Below, piece after piece: positions 1 to 7,537 of a stretch of DNA of 36,446 nucleotides. The position numbers were made by a program, and so were the translations under genes. The stretch covers positions 1 through 36,446 of the forward strand of contig NYSL01000028.1 in the NCBI GenBank assembly GCA_002682945.1, in the 5' to 3' direction. Positions within the stretch are counted from its first letter, which is position 1; each line of letters opens with the position of its first letter. The notes under the pieces were generated by a model. That model saw only the letters and a program-made list of their open reading frames with translations, searched no databases and was not told the DNA's origin. This DNA is from Cryomorphaceae bacterium. Lineage in GTDB: Bacteria; Bacteroidota; Bacteroidia; Flavobacteriales; Schleiferiaceae.

Positions 1-74
<74 letters not shown>

Positions 75-82
75 ATGTGGTG

Positions 83-90
83 CGAAGGTA
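83..90 (-). promoter_or_regulatory. possible -7 element of the initiator tRNA
   Basis: The minus strand reads TACCTTCG at 90-83, one base off the Bacteroidota -7 consensus TAnnTTTG, and lies eight bases before the mature tRNA 5' end. That spacing suits transcription starting at or just before the tRNA. No clear TTG -33 element is seen 17-23 bases further upstream, so this is tentative. Confidence 0.35.
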
Positions 91-179
91 CAAAATAAAA
101 GCCTGTTGTTATTTGAAATATTTATAATGAACTGTTTTGCATAAGGGAAACTTATGATTCAACTCAGATTAAACTTCAC

Positions 180-187
180 GACCTTTG
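180..187 (+). promoter_or_regulatory. possible era -7 element
   Basis: GACCTTTG at 180-187 differs from TAnnTTTG only in its first base. It ends four bases before the era GTG codon, so transcription from it would start on or next to the start codon. No TTG lies 17-23 bases upstream. This is weak evidence, listed because the same geometry recurs at rsgA and gldB. Confidence 0.25.
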
Positions 188-191
188 TCTC

Positions 192-1088
192 GTGAAAAAA
201 GTTCATAAATCTGGTTTTGTAAATATAATTGGACACCCTAATGTTGGAAAGTCCACTTTAATTAATGCCATAATTGGTGAACGCTTGAATATTATTACTC
301 ACAAAGCTCAAACTACTCGTCATAGAATTTTTGGCATTTTAAATGGAAAGAATAAAGAGTTTGAATACCAGGTGGTTTTTAGCGATACGCCAGGGGTTTT
401 AGAGCCAGCATATGCACTCCAAGAAAGTATGATGAGTTCAGTTAAGTCCGCTTTAGAGGATGCAGATGTTTTTTTATATGTCGTAGAGCTCGGTGAGGGG
501 CCTTTGAAAAATGAATCGATCTTGGAATCACTAAAAAAATCGGATAAACCTTTGCTTTTACTTCTAAATAAGGTTGACCTTCATGACCAAGGAAAATTGG
601 AAAAAGAAGCAACTTTATGGTCGGATAGAATGCCAAATGCTGAGGTAATACCTATTAGTGCATTAACAAAATTTAATCTTGATTATTTGCTAAAAAGGAT
701 TTTAGAATTAATCCCGGATTCACCTCCATATTTTGGTAAAGAGCAACTAACCGATCGATCAGAGCGTTTTGTAACCTCGGAAATAATCCGTGAGCAGATT
801 CTAATCTATTATAACAAAGAAATCCCTTATTCTGTGGAAGTAGAAATTGATTCTTTTAAAGAGACAGATGATCTCATAAAGATAAGAGCTCTTTTATTTG
901 TGGCCAGAGAATCCCAAAAGGGTATAATTATAGGGCATAAGGGGGCCGCTTTGAAGAGAGTGGGTGTGGGCGCTCGAAAAAAGATGCAGAATTTTTTTAA
1001 AAAACATGTACATCTTGAGCTCTTTGTCAAAGTCCAGGCAGATTGGAGAAATAATCGGGATAAACTGAAAAAATTTGGATACGAATGA
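192..1088 (+). CDS. era: GTPase Era
   Basis: Era is a GTPase that binds the 3' end of 16S rRNA and helps mature the 30S subunit in the cytoplasm. The 298-residue protein has the full set of G motifs: GHPNVGKS at 14-21, the G2 Thr near 42, DTPG at 65-68, NKVD at 126-129 and SAL at 156-158. A C-terminal KH RNA-binding domain follows, with its GHKG loop at 248-251. Length and domain order are normal. The start is GTG at 192, giving an N-terminus that aligns with flavobacterial Era (KSGFVNIIG); I see no better ATG. The stop overlaps the der start by 4 bases (ATGA), so the two genes are probably translationally coupled. Confidence 0.96.
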   Translation: MKKVHKSGFVNIIGHPNVGKSTLINAIIGERLNIITHKAQTTRHRIFGILNGKNKEFEYQVVFSDTPGVLEPAYALQESMMSSVKSALEDADVFLYVVELGEGPLKNESILESLKKSDKPLLLLLNKVDLHDQGKLEKEATLWSDRMPNAEVIPISALTKFNLDYLLKRILELIPDSPPYFGKEQLTDRSERFVTSEIIREQILIYYNKEIPYSVEVEIDSFKETDDLIKIRALLFVARESQKGIIIGHKGAALKRVGVGARKKMQNFFKKHVHLELFVKVQADWRNNRDKLKKFGYE

Positions 1089-2398
1089 ATACTTTAGTTG
1101 CCATTGTTGGAAGACCTAATGTAGGTAAATCGACGTTTTTTAATCGACTTGTTCAGCGCAGAGATGCTATTGTAGACTCTATTGCTGGAGTTACTCGAGA
1201 TCGACATTATGGGAAAACGGATTGGGCAGGTCACAGTTTTAGTATCGTTGATACTGGAGGTTATGTAGAGGGCTCTGATGATGTCTTTGAAGGAAGAATT
1301 CGCGAACAGGTTGAAGCAGCAATGCAAGAGTGTGATATAATTTTATTCTTAGTTGATGCTGAAGAAGGAATTACCCATGATGACAAGAAGATAACAGCTT
1401 TATTACGGCGTCAAAAGAAACCTGTAATTTTAGCAGTGAACAAGGTAGATAATCATCAAAAGTCAAACGAAGCTGCTGAATTTTATTCTTTAGGACTTGG
1501 AGAGCCTTATTGTATGTCCGGAATAAATGGGAGTGGTACTGGAGAAGTTCTTGACGCAGTCATAAAGGTAATTCCAAAAGAAAACTCTAAATCAGAAAAA
1601 ACAGAAGATGGTTTGCCAAAACTAGCCATTGTTGGAAGACCAAATGTGGGTAAATCATCATTGACAAACTCATTATTCGAAGAGGAAAAAAGTATAGTTA
1701 CGGATATTGCAGGTACAACTAGAGATACCGTAAATGCTCATTTTAAAAAGTTTGGATTCGATTTTTTGTTGTTAGATACCGCTGGTTTGAGAAAAAAAGG
1801 TAAGGTCAATGAGGATATTGAATTTTATAGTAATATGAGAAGTATCCGAACAATTGAGGAATCAGATGTATGCTTGCTAGTAATTGATGCTACTCAAGGG
1901 TTTGAATCCCAAGACTTGTCGATTTTAAACGTAATTGAAAAAAATCATAAAGGTTTAGTAATCGTTGTAAATAAATGGGACCTTGTCGAAAAAACAACAA
2001 GTTCAACTGAAGAATTTAGGACTAAAATTTTATCTAAAACACGTCCTTTTCAGGATATACCAGTCGTTTTCACCTCTGCTAAAACCAAGCAACGAGTTCT
2101 AAAATCAATAGAAGAAGCAATGGCAGTATTTGAGCGAAGGTCCGGTCGAATTAGTACTAGTAAGCTAAATGACGAAATTTTACCAATAGTTAAGCATATG
2201 CCTCCCCCGATTCACAAGGGGAAGGAGGTTAAAATCAAATACATAACTCAATTGCCTACTCATTATCCGCAATTTGTCTTCTTTTGTAATCTTCCTCAAT
2301 ACGTAAAAGAACCATATTACCGATATGTAGAAAATAAAATGCGTTCGAGATATGAATTTTGCGGCGTTCCCATTGAAATATATTTCCGCAAAAAGTAA
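1085..2398 (+). CDS. der: ribosome assembly GTPase Der (EngA)
   Basis: Der is a tandem GTPase needed for 50S subunit assembly. The 437-residue protein has two G domains in series: GRPNVGKS at 9-16, DTGG at 56-59 and NKVD at 119-122 in the first; GRPNVGKS at 184-191, DTAG at 231-234 and NKWD at 296-299 in the second. A C-terminal KH-like domain of about 100 residues follows. The length is usual for the family. It starts inside the era stop codon and is followed four bases later by the convergent gldA stop. Confidence 0.97.
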   Translation: MNTLVAIVGRPNVGKSTFFNRLVQRRDAIVDSIAGVTRDRHYGKTDWAGHSFSIVDTGGYVEGSDDVFEGRIREQVEAAMQECDIILFLVDAEEGITHDDKKITALLRRQKKPVILAVNKVDNHQKSNEAAEFYSLGLGEPYCMSGINGSGTGEVLDAVIKVIPKENSKSEKTEDGLPKLAIVGRPNVGKSSLTNSLFEEEKSIVTDIAGTTRDTVNAHFKKFGFDFLLLDTAGLRKKGKVNEDIEFYSNMRSIRTIEESDVCLLVIDATQGFESQDLSILNVIEKNHKGLVIVVNKWDLVEKTTSSTEEFRTKILSKTRPFQDIPVVFTSAKTKQRVLKSIEEAMAVFERRSGRISTSKLNDEILPIVKHMPPPIHKGKEVKIKYITQLPTHYPQFVFFCNLPQYVKEPYYRYVENKMRSRYEFCGVPIEIYFRKK

Positions 2399-2414
2399 GA
2401 TTTTACTTTGTTGC
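2388..2414. terminator. possible bidirectional terminator hairpin between der and gldA
   Basis: Left arm 2388-2398 and right arm 2403-2414 form an 11-bp stem with one bulged G at 2410 and a 4-base loop (GATT). Both stop codons lie inside it. Such a hairpin could end transcription from both convergent genes, but it is AT-rich and neither side has a long T tract. Confidence 0.4.
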
Positions 2415-3098
2415 TTTTCGAAATGCTTCTTCTAGGCTTTCTTTGTTAGCTCCAAATTCTTTAATTGACGCTTCACGAACTATTTTGCCTTTTTGAATAA
2501 AAATCACCTGATCGCAAAGTGCCTCAACTTCTTGCATTATGTGAGTTGAAAGCAATACCGTTTTATTTTCTCCAATAGTTCTAATCAACTTTCTAATTTC
2601 AATTAATTGATTGGGGTCAAGTCCAGTAGTAGGTTCATCCAGAATGAGAACATCCGGATTATGAATCAAAGAAGATGCTAGACCAACTCTTTGCTTATAT
2701 CCTTTTGAAAGTTGATGAATTTTTTTATGAGATTCATCAGTTAGACCAACTTGGTTAATGATTTTATCAATTGAATCATACGAAGCGTGAAATAGGTCTG
2801 CAACAAACTTCAAAAACTCAATTACGAACATTTCTTCGTACAAAGGATTATTTTCGGGAAGGTAACCAATTATTTTTCTCACCTGAAGACTCTGCGATAG
2901 ACAATCTAAATCGCAAACTTTGGCATACCCGCTGTCTGCAGGGATAAATCCAGTAAGTATTTTCATTAAAGTACTTTTGCCTGCACCATTTGGTCCAAGA
3001 AGACCAATAATTTTTCCTTTTTTCAGGTCAATATTTACTTTGTCTAAGGCAACTTGGTCACCGTACTTTTTGGAAAGGTCTTTCGTAAATATTGCCAT
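2403..3098 (-). CDS. gldA: GldA-like ABC transporter ATP-binding protein
   Basis: This is a single ABC ATPase domain of 231 residues: Walker A GPNGAGKS at 35-42, signature LSKGY at 130-134, Walker B LILDEP at 151-156 and H-loop His186. The stretch around YLPENNPLYEEM (79-90) resembles GldA, the ATPase of the GldA/GldF/GldG complex associated with flavobacterial gliding. The family as I remember it runs near 300 residues, so this copy seems to have a short C-terminal region, although it ends in the usual LEEAFRK. No membrane partner (gldF, gldG) lies nearby. A different export ATPase of the same subfamily is the main alternative. Confidence 0.7.
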   Translation of the reverse strand: MAIFTKDLSKKYGDQVALDKVNIDLKKGKIIGLLGPNGAGKSTLMKILTGFIPADSGYAKVCDLDCLSQSLQVRKIIGYLPENNPLYEEMFVIEFLKFVADLFHASYDSIDKIINQVGLTDESHKKIHQLSKGYKQRVGLASSLIHNPDVLILDEPTTGLDPNQLIEIRKLIRTIGENKTVLLSTHIMQEVEALCDQVIFIQKGKIVREASIKEFGANKESLEEAFRKATK

Positions 3099-3141
3099 TT
3101 AAATTTTTTATATTAAAATGCTTTGCCGAATTTAAGGCAGA

Positions 3142-3149
3142 TATCTTTG
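3142..3149 (+). promoter_or_regulatory. predicted rsgA -7 promoter element
   Basis: TATCTTTG at 3142-3149 is an exact match to TAnnTTTG. A TTG at 3123-3125 lies 16 bases upstream, one short of the 17-23 range known for Flavobacterium promoters. The element touches the first candidate ATG (3150), so the RNA start should fall around 3154-3157, near the second ATG (3156). Confidence 0.5.
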
Positions 3150-4103
3150 ATGAAGATGAAAGGAAGAGTTATAAAATCTACGGGTAGTTGGTATAAGGTA
3201 ACACTCAATAATCAAAATATTGTCAATGCTCGTCTAAAAGGTAATCTCAGGCTCATGGAGTCGAGAAGTACTAATCCTATTGCAGTTGGTGATTTTGTGG
3301 ATTTAATGCCTGAATCTGAGGGTAATTTTTTAATTGAAAAAATACATGAAAGAACAAATCATATTATTCGAAGATCAGTGAACCTAAGTAAGAAAAAGCA
3401 AGTTATTGCAGCCAATATAGATCAAGCAATTCTTATTTGTACAATTGATGAACCGAAAACTTTATATGGTTTTATGGATCGTTTTTTAGCAACAGCTGAG
3501 GCTTATGATATTCCAGCAATTATAGCATTCAATAAAGTTGATATATATTCTAAAGAGAGCCTTGCTGAGTTAAAATATAGAGAGTCTGCATATCAAGTTG
3601 CAGGCTACAGGACTTTGCGGACTTCAGCGGTTTCGGGTGTGGGTATTTCGGAGTTAAAAAATTTATTAAAAGACAAAGTTTCATTGTTTAGTGGTCATTC
3701 AGGTGTTGGTAAAAGTACATTAACTAACTCTCTTCAACCTGGCTTAGAATTAAAAACTAGTCATATTTCTGAGGCGAACAAACAAGGCAAGCATACAACA
3801 ACATTTGCGGAAATGCATTCATTGGGATTTGGAGGATATATAATTGATACTCCTGGTGTCAGAGGTTTTGGTTTAGTTGATTTGGAAGATGTGGAAATAA
3901 GTCATCTTTTCCCTGAAATATTTAAATTTCAATCTGAATGTAAATTTAGTGACTGTAAACATTTGGAAGAGCCTGGTTGTGCTGTTAGGAAGGCCATTCA
4001 AATGAATAAAATAGCACCAAGCAGATACAATTCTTATTTATCGATGTTAAATGGTGATGAAGAGGAAGATACTTTTCGTCAAGATATTTACAAGAAAGAT
4101 TGA
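3150..4103 (+). CDS. rsgA: ribosome small subunit-dependent GTPase RsgA
   Basis: RsgA is a circularly permuted GTPase that checks late 30S maturation. The order is an N-terminal OB fold (about 1-75), then the permuted G domain with NKVD (128-131) before GHSGVGKST (182-190) and DTPG (233-236), then a zinc-binding knuckle with Cys264, Cys269, His271 and Cys277. At 317 residues the length is normal. Translation could start at ATG 3150 or, two codons on, at ATG 3156, which gives the family-like N-terminus MKGRVIKSTGSWY. A TTG at 3123 is possible but lies in the promoter. dtd follows after 6 bases. Confidence 0.95.
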   Translation: MKMKGRVIKSTGSWYKVTLNNQNIVNARLKGNLRLMESRSTNPIAVGDFVDLMPESEGNFLIEKIHERTNHIIRRSVNLSKKKQVIAANIDQAILICTIDEPKTLYGFMDRFLATAEAYDIPAIIAFNKVDIYSKESLAELKYRESAYQVAGYRTLRTSAVSGVGISELKNLLKDKVSLFSGHSGVGKSTLTNSLQPGLELKTSHISEANKQGKHTTTFAEMHSLGFGGYIIDTPGVRGFGLVDLEDVEISHLFPEIFKFQSECKFSDCKHLEEPGCAVRKAIQMNKIAPSRYNSYLSMLNGDEEEDTFRQDIYKKD

Positions 4104-4109
4104 TATGTT

Positions 4110-4562
4110 ATGAGAGCATTAATTCAACGTGTGTCAAAAGCTTCTGTTAATATATTGGGCAATACGCATTCAGCTATTAAAAACGGTTTATTAGTTTTTG
4201 TATGTTGGGAAAATGATGACGATTTTTCAGATTCAGATTGGATATTGCACAAAATATTGAATTTGAGAGTTTTCGATGATGAAAAGAATATTATGAATCA
4301 ATCATTACAAGATATTAAGGGCGAGATATTAATTGTTTCCCAATTCACACTTTATGCTTCAACAAAAAAAGGAAATAGACCCAGTTATATTCGTTCCGCT
4401 AAAGCTGATATTTCAGAACCTTTTTATGATGATTTTGTTAAAAAAGCATTAAATGTTTCTGGATTAAATGTTAAATCGGGGATTTTTGGTGCTGACATGA
4501 AAATTCAATTAATTAATGATGGTCCAGTAACGATATTTATGGATTCAAAGAACAAAGAATGA
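4110..4562 (+). CDS. dtd: D-aminoacyl-tRNA deacylase
   Basis: Dtd hydrolyses D-amino acids (and glycine) wrongly attached to tRNA. The 150-residue protein matches the family in length and carries both active-site motifs: SQFT at 77-80 and the NDGPVT segment with the Gly-cisPro at 136-141. It follows rsgA by 6 bases and overlaps the next gene by 4 (ATGA), so rsgA-dtd-mazG-like is probably one transcript. Confidence 0.95.
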   Translation: MRALIQRVSKASVNILGNTHSAIKNGLLVFVCWENDDDFSDSDWILHKILNLRVFDDEKNIMNQSLQDIKGEILIVSQFTLYASTKKGNRPSYIRSAKADISEPFYDDFVKKALNVSGLNVKSGIFGADMKIQLINDGPVTIFMDSKNKE

Positions 4563-4906
4563 AAAAAAATAATATCTCAAAACCTGTCACTGAGCTTCAA
4601 ACCCAGGTAGATGAATGGATAACGGAGTTTGGTGTTAGATATTTTAATGAATTGACAAATATGGCTCAATTGACCGAAGAGGTTGGAGAAGTCGCGCGCA
4701 TTATATCAAGAAAGTATGGTGAGCAAACAGAGAAAGAATCGGATAAAAGTTTGGACTTAGGCGAAGAACTTGCAGATGTATTATTTGTTACTCTTTGTTT
4801 GGCTAATCAAACTGGTATCAATTTGCAAGATTCCTTTAACAACAGGATGATGAAAAAGGGATTACGTGACAAGAAGCGTCATTTTGAAAATTCAAAACTT
4901 CATTAG
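4559..4906 (+). CDS. MazG-like nucleotide pyrophosphohydrolase
   Basis: This 115-residue all-alpha protein has the MazG/iMazG metal-binding pattern: Glu40, Glu41 and Glu44 in one helix and Glu70/Asp73 in a second (EExxE...ExxD). Such enzymes cleave NTPs or dNTPs to the monophosphate and pyrophosphate, often as house-cleaning enzymes. It is a single-domain form, much shorter than E. coli MazG, and likely works as a dimer or tetramer. It overlaps dtd by 4 bases. The substrate cannot be read from sequence. Confidence 0.85.
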   Translation: MKKNNISKPVTELQTQVDEWITEFGVRYFNELTNMAQLTEEVGEVARIISRKYGEQTEKESDKSLDLGEELADVLFVTLCLANQTGINLQDSFNNRMMKKGLRDKKRHFENSKLH

Positions 4907-4936
4907 ATAATTTATTTCGTTAAGAATTGCCAGACC

Positions 4937-4944
4937 TATCTTTG
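4937..4944 (+). promoter_or_regulatory. predicted -7 promoter element of the acyl-CoA dehydrogenase gene
   Basis: TATCTTTG is an exact TAnnTTTG match in the 62-base gap after the mazG-like gene, 24 bases before the ATG. The expected leader is about 15-20 bases. No exact TTG is present 17-23 bases upstream; the nearest is TTC at 4916-4918. Confidence 0.5.
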
Positions 4945-4968
4945 ATAAAAATTTGTTAAAATTTAATT

Positions 4969-6147
4969 ATGCGTCCTGATCTTTTTGAACATACAGATTA
5001 CTATTTATTGGATGAGTTGCTAACAGATGAGCATAAACTTGTTAGAGAAGCGACACGAGAATGGGTTAAACGTGATATTAGCCCGATAATTGAGGAATAT
5101 GCTCAGAAAGCAAAATTTCCAGAGCAAACCATAAAAGGGTTGGCAAGTATTGGGGCTTTTGGTCCATATATACCTACTGAATACGGGGGAGCTGGCTTAG
5201 ATCAAATTTCCTATGGGTTAATGATGCAGGAAATTGAACGCGGTGATAGTGGTGTAAGATCTACATGCTCTGTTCAATCTTCTCTGGTTATGTATCCAAT
5301 TTTTAAATACGGGAATGAAGAGCAAAGAAAAAAATACTTACCGAAACTTGCGAGTGGTGAATACCTCGGATGCTTTGGCCTAACTGAACCAAATTTTGGT
5401 TCCAATCCTGGAGGGATGGTTACAAATTATAAGGATATGGGAGACCATTTACTTTTGAATGGAGCTAAAATGTGGATTTCAAATTCTCCTTTTTGCGACA
5501 TTGCTGTGGTTTGGGCAAAAAATGAAGAGGGGAGGATCCATGGATTGATAGTGGAAAGAGACATGGAGGGCTTCTCAACTCCAGAGACTCACAATAAATG
5601 GTCATTGAGAGCCTCTTCAACAGGTGAGTTGGTTTTTGATAATGTGAAAGTCCCTAAGGCTAATATTTTGCCAAATAAATCAGGACTTGGAGCGCCTTTG
5701 GGTTGTTTAGACTCCGCACGATACGGTATCGCCTGGGGTGCGATCGGTGCTGCGATGGATTGCTATGACACGGCTCTAAGGTACTCTAAAGAGAGGGTCC
5801 AATTTGATAGGCCAATTGCTGGATTTCAATTGCAACAAAAGAAATTAGCTGAAATGGTTACAGAAATTACAAAAGCGCAATTTTTAACTTTCAGATTAGG
5901 GCAATTAAAAAATGAAGAAAAAGCTACGACTGCTCAAATTTCAATGGCCAAAAGGAATAACGTTGATATGGCCCTTAAAATTGCAAGAGATGCGAGACAA
6001 ATGTTGGGTGGAATGGGAATCACAGGGGATTATCCGATTATGCGACATATGATGAACTTAGAATCTGTAGTGACTTATGAAGGCACCCACGATATTCACT
6101 TATTGATAACTGGAATGGATATTACAGGGTTACCTGCTTTTTCTTAA
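4969..6147 (+). CDS. acyl-CoA dehydrogenase, glutaryl-CoA dehydrogenase-like
   Basis: This is an FAD acyl-CoA dehydrogenase of 392 residues. It resembles glutaryl-CoA dehydrogenase along its whole length: the substrate-binding segment GVRSTCSVQSS (95-105) with Arg97 where human GCDH has the carboxylate-binding arginine, the FAD segment GLTEPNFGS (138-146), and the catalytic base Glu371 in TYEGTHDIH. GCDH oxidises and decarboxylates glutaryl-CoA to crotonyl-CoA in lysine and tryptophan breakdown. No other gene of that pathway is in the window and the gene appears monocistronic with its own promoter. The subfamily is well supported; the exact substrate is inferred. Confidence 0.85.
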   Translation: MRPDLFEHTDYYLLDELLTDEHKLVREATREWVKRDISPIIEEYAQKAKFPEQTIKGLASIGAFGPYIPTEYGGAGLDQISYGLMMQEIERGDSGVRSTCSVQSSLVMYPIFKYGNEEQRKKYLPKLASGEYLGCFGLTEPNFGSNPGGMVTNYKDMGDHLLLNGAKMWISNSPFCDIAVVWAKNEEGRIHGLIVERDMEGFSTPETHNKWSLRASSTGELVFDNVKVPKANILPNKSGLGAPLGCLDSARYGIAWGAIGAAMDCYDTALRYSKERVQFDRPIAGFQLQQKKLAEMVTEITKAQFLTFRLGQLKNEEKATTAQISMAKRNNVDMALKIARDARQMLGGMGITGDYPIMRHMMNLESVVTYEGTHDIHLLITGMDITGLPAFS

Positions 6148-6153
6148 GAAAAC

Positions 6154-7329
6154 CTATTCGATTTCATATAAGAAACTATTGTACGGATACCTTTCCGAAT
6201 GAATCGTTGAGGCCAAATTATAAATCTTTTTCTTCAAGGTAACAAAATTGGATTTTTTCGTTGCAGAAATGAATACACAATTCCCTTTAAGAGCTTCAGA
6301 AATTTCTTGTTGAATTTCTTCTGCTCGCTCTTTTCCCTCAGGATCTTTTGAAAGCGAGTCAATTTTGTTAAATATTACTAATTCGGGCTTTTCTTTTGTG
6401 CCAATATCTTTTAATATTTCATCTACAGATTTCATATGGTCTCTATAAGATGGATGTGATAAATCAACAACATGTAGAAGCAAATCTGCTTCTCTTACTT
6501 CATCAAGAGTGGATTTGAATGACTCTATTAACTGGGTAGGTAGTTTTCTTATGAACCCAACTGTATCTGCAAGTAAAAAAGGTAAGTTTTGAATCACAAT
6601 TTTTCGAACTGTGGTGTCGAGAGTTGCAAATAATTTATTTTCCGCCAAAATATTTGATTTGCTCAAGGTATTCATGAGGGTGGATTTACCAACATTAGTA
6701 TATCCTATCAACGCTGCCCTAACTAGTTTGCCACGGTTTCCTCTTTGCGAAGCCATCTGTCGATCAATCTTTTCTAATTTTTTTTTGAGACCCGAAATTT
6801 TATCTTTTATTATCCTTCGATCAGTTTCTATTTGAGTTTCTCCCGGTCCTCTCATCCCAATACCACCTTTTTGTCGCTCTAGGTGAGTCCATAGGCGAGT
6901 TAGTCTCGGAAGCAGATATTCATATTGCGCAAGCATGACTTGATTCCTGGCATATGATGTTCGTGCTCGTGAAGCGAAAATATCTAAGATTAAATTCGTT
7001 CTATCTAGGACCTTTATATTAAGAATTCTTTCAATATTTTTAAGTTGTGATGGAGTGAGTTCATCGTCAAAAATTGCAATATCTATTTTTTCAGTTTTTA
7101 TAAAATTATTGACCTCATCCATTTTTCCCGAGCCAAGAAATGTATTTGGGTCAGGTTTATCTAGTTTTTGCTGAAAAACTTTTATCGATTTAGTACCTGC
7201 AGTTTGTGCCAGAAATTTAAGTTCATTTATGTATTCTTGACTCTTTATTTCATTCTGCTCTTGTGTGATGGCGCCGATTAATATGCAGCGCTCCGGCTCA
7301 TTTTTTTTGAGTGCTTTTCGTTCTAACAT
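6154..7329 (-). CDS. hflX: ribosome-associated GTPase HflX
   Basis: HflX binds the 50S subunit and splits stalled ribosomes under stress. The 391-residue protein has the N-terminal HflX domain, the conserved GGIGMRGPGE motif (155-164) that reaches toward the peptidyl-transferase centre, a coiled-coil linker (about 165-200) and a G domain with GYTNVGKST (209-217), DTVG (255-258) and NKID (321-324). The start is ATG at 7329. It is convergent with the acyl-CoA dehydrogenase, 6 bases apart, and divergent from maeB across a 208-base gap. Confidence 0.95.
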   Translation of the reverse strand: MLERKALKKNEPERCILIGAITQEQNEIKSQEYINELKFLAQTAGTKSIKVFQQKLDKPDPNTFLGSGKMDEVNNFIKTEKIDIAIFDDELTPSQLKNIERILNIKVLDRTNLILDIFASRARTSYARNQVMLAQYEYLLPRLTRLWTHLERQKGGIGMRGPGETQIETDRRIIKDKISGLKKKLEKIDRQMASQRGNRGKLVRAALIGYTNVGKSTLMNTLSKSNILAENKLFATLDTTVRKIVIQNLPFLLADTVGFIRKLPTQLIESFKSTLDEVREADLLLHVVDLSHPSYRDHMKSVDEILKDIGTKEKPELVIFNKIDSLSKDPEGKERAEEIQQEISEALKGNCVFISATKKSNFVTLKKKIYNLASTIHSERYPYNSFLYEIE

Positions 7330-7537
7330 ATATGGACATTAAATATCTTTATTTCTGAGCAATTTCTTGATTTTCGTAGCATATTTTTTCGTAATTATTA
7401 ATAGATTTATGTTTAAATATTCCATCTATTATTTATTAGGTAAAAAACAAATTCATTTAGGCAAGGAAATAGATTTTCCTCAAAGGTAGCCTAATTTAAA
7501 AATGGGCCTCACCTTTGCAATAAGTAAATAAAAAAAC
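7330..7537. promoter_or_regulatory. divergent hflX/maeB control region
   Basis: This 208-base gap is among the longest non-coding stretches in the window. It holds an inverted pair: CAAAGGT at 7481-7487 and ACCTTTG at 7511-7517. On the minus strand the first reads TACCTTTG (7488-7481), an exact -7 match pointing to hflX with a leader of about 145 bases. On the plus strand the second reads CACCTTTG (7510-7517), one mismatch, 20 bases before the maeB ATG. No convincing TTG -33 elements are seen. I find no small ORF or structured RNA in the long hflX leader. Confidence 0.45.

Noticed and set aside
6139-6152. Perfect palindrome TTTTCTTAAGAAAA at the convergent ends of the acyl-CoA dehydrogenase gene and hflX.
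   Set aside because: It has no loop bases and only A/T-rich pairs apart from two G-C; it would not make a stable RNA hairpin and is expected by chance in AT-rich DNA.
7330-7475. A riboswitch or leader peptide in the long predicted hflX leader.
   Set aside because: I found no known riboswitch core, no stable nested stems and no short ORF with plausible attenuation features.
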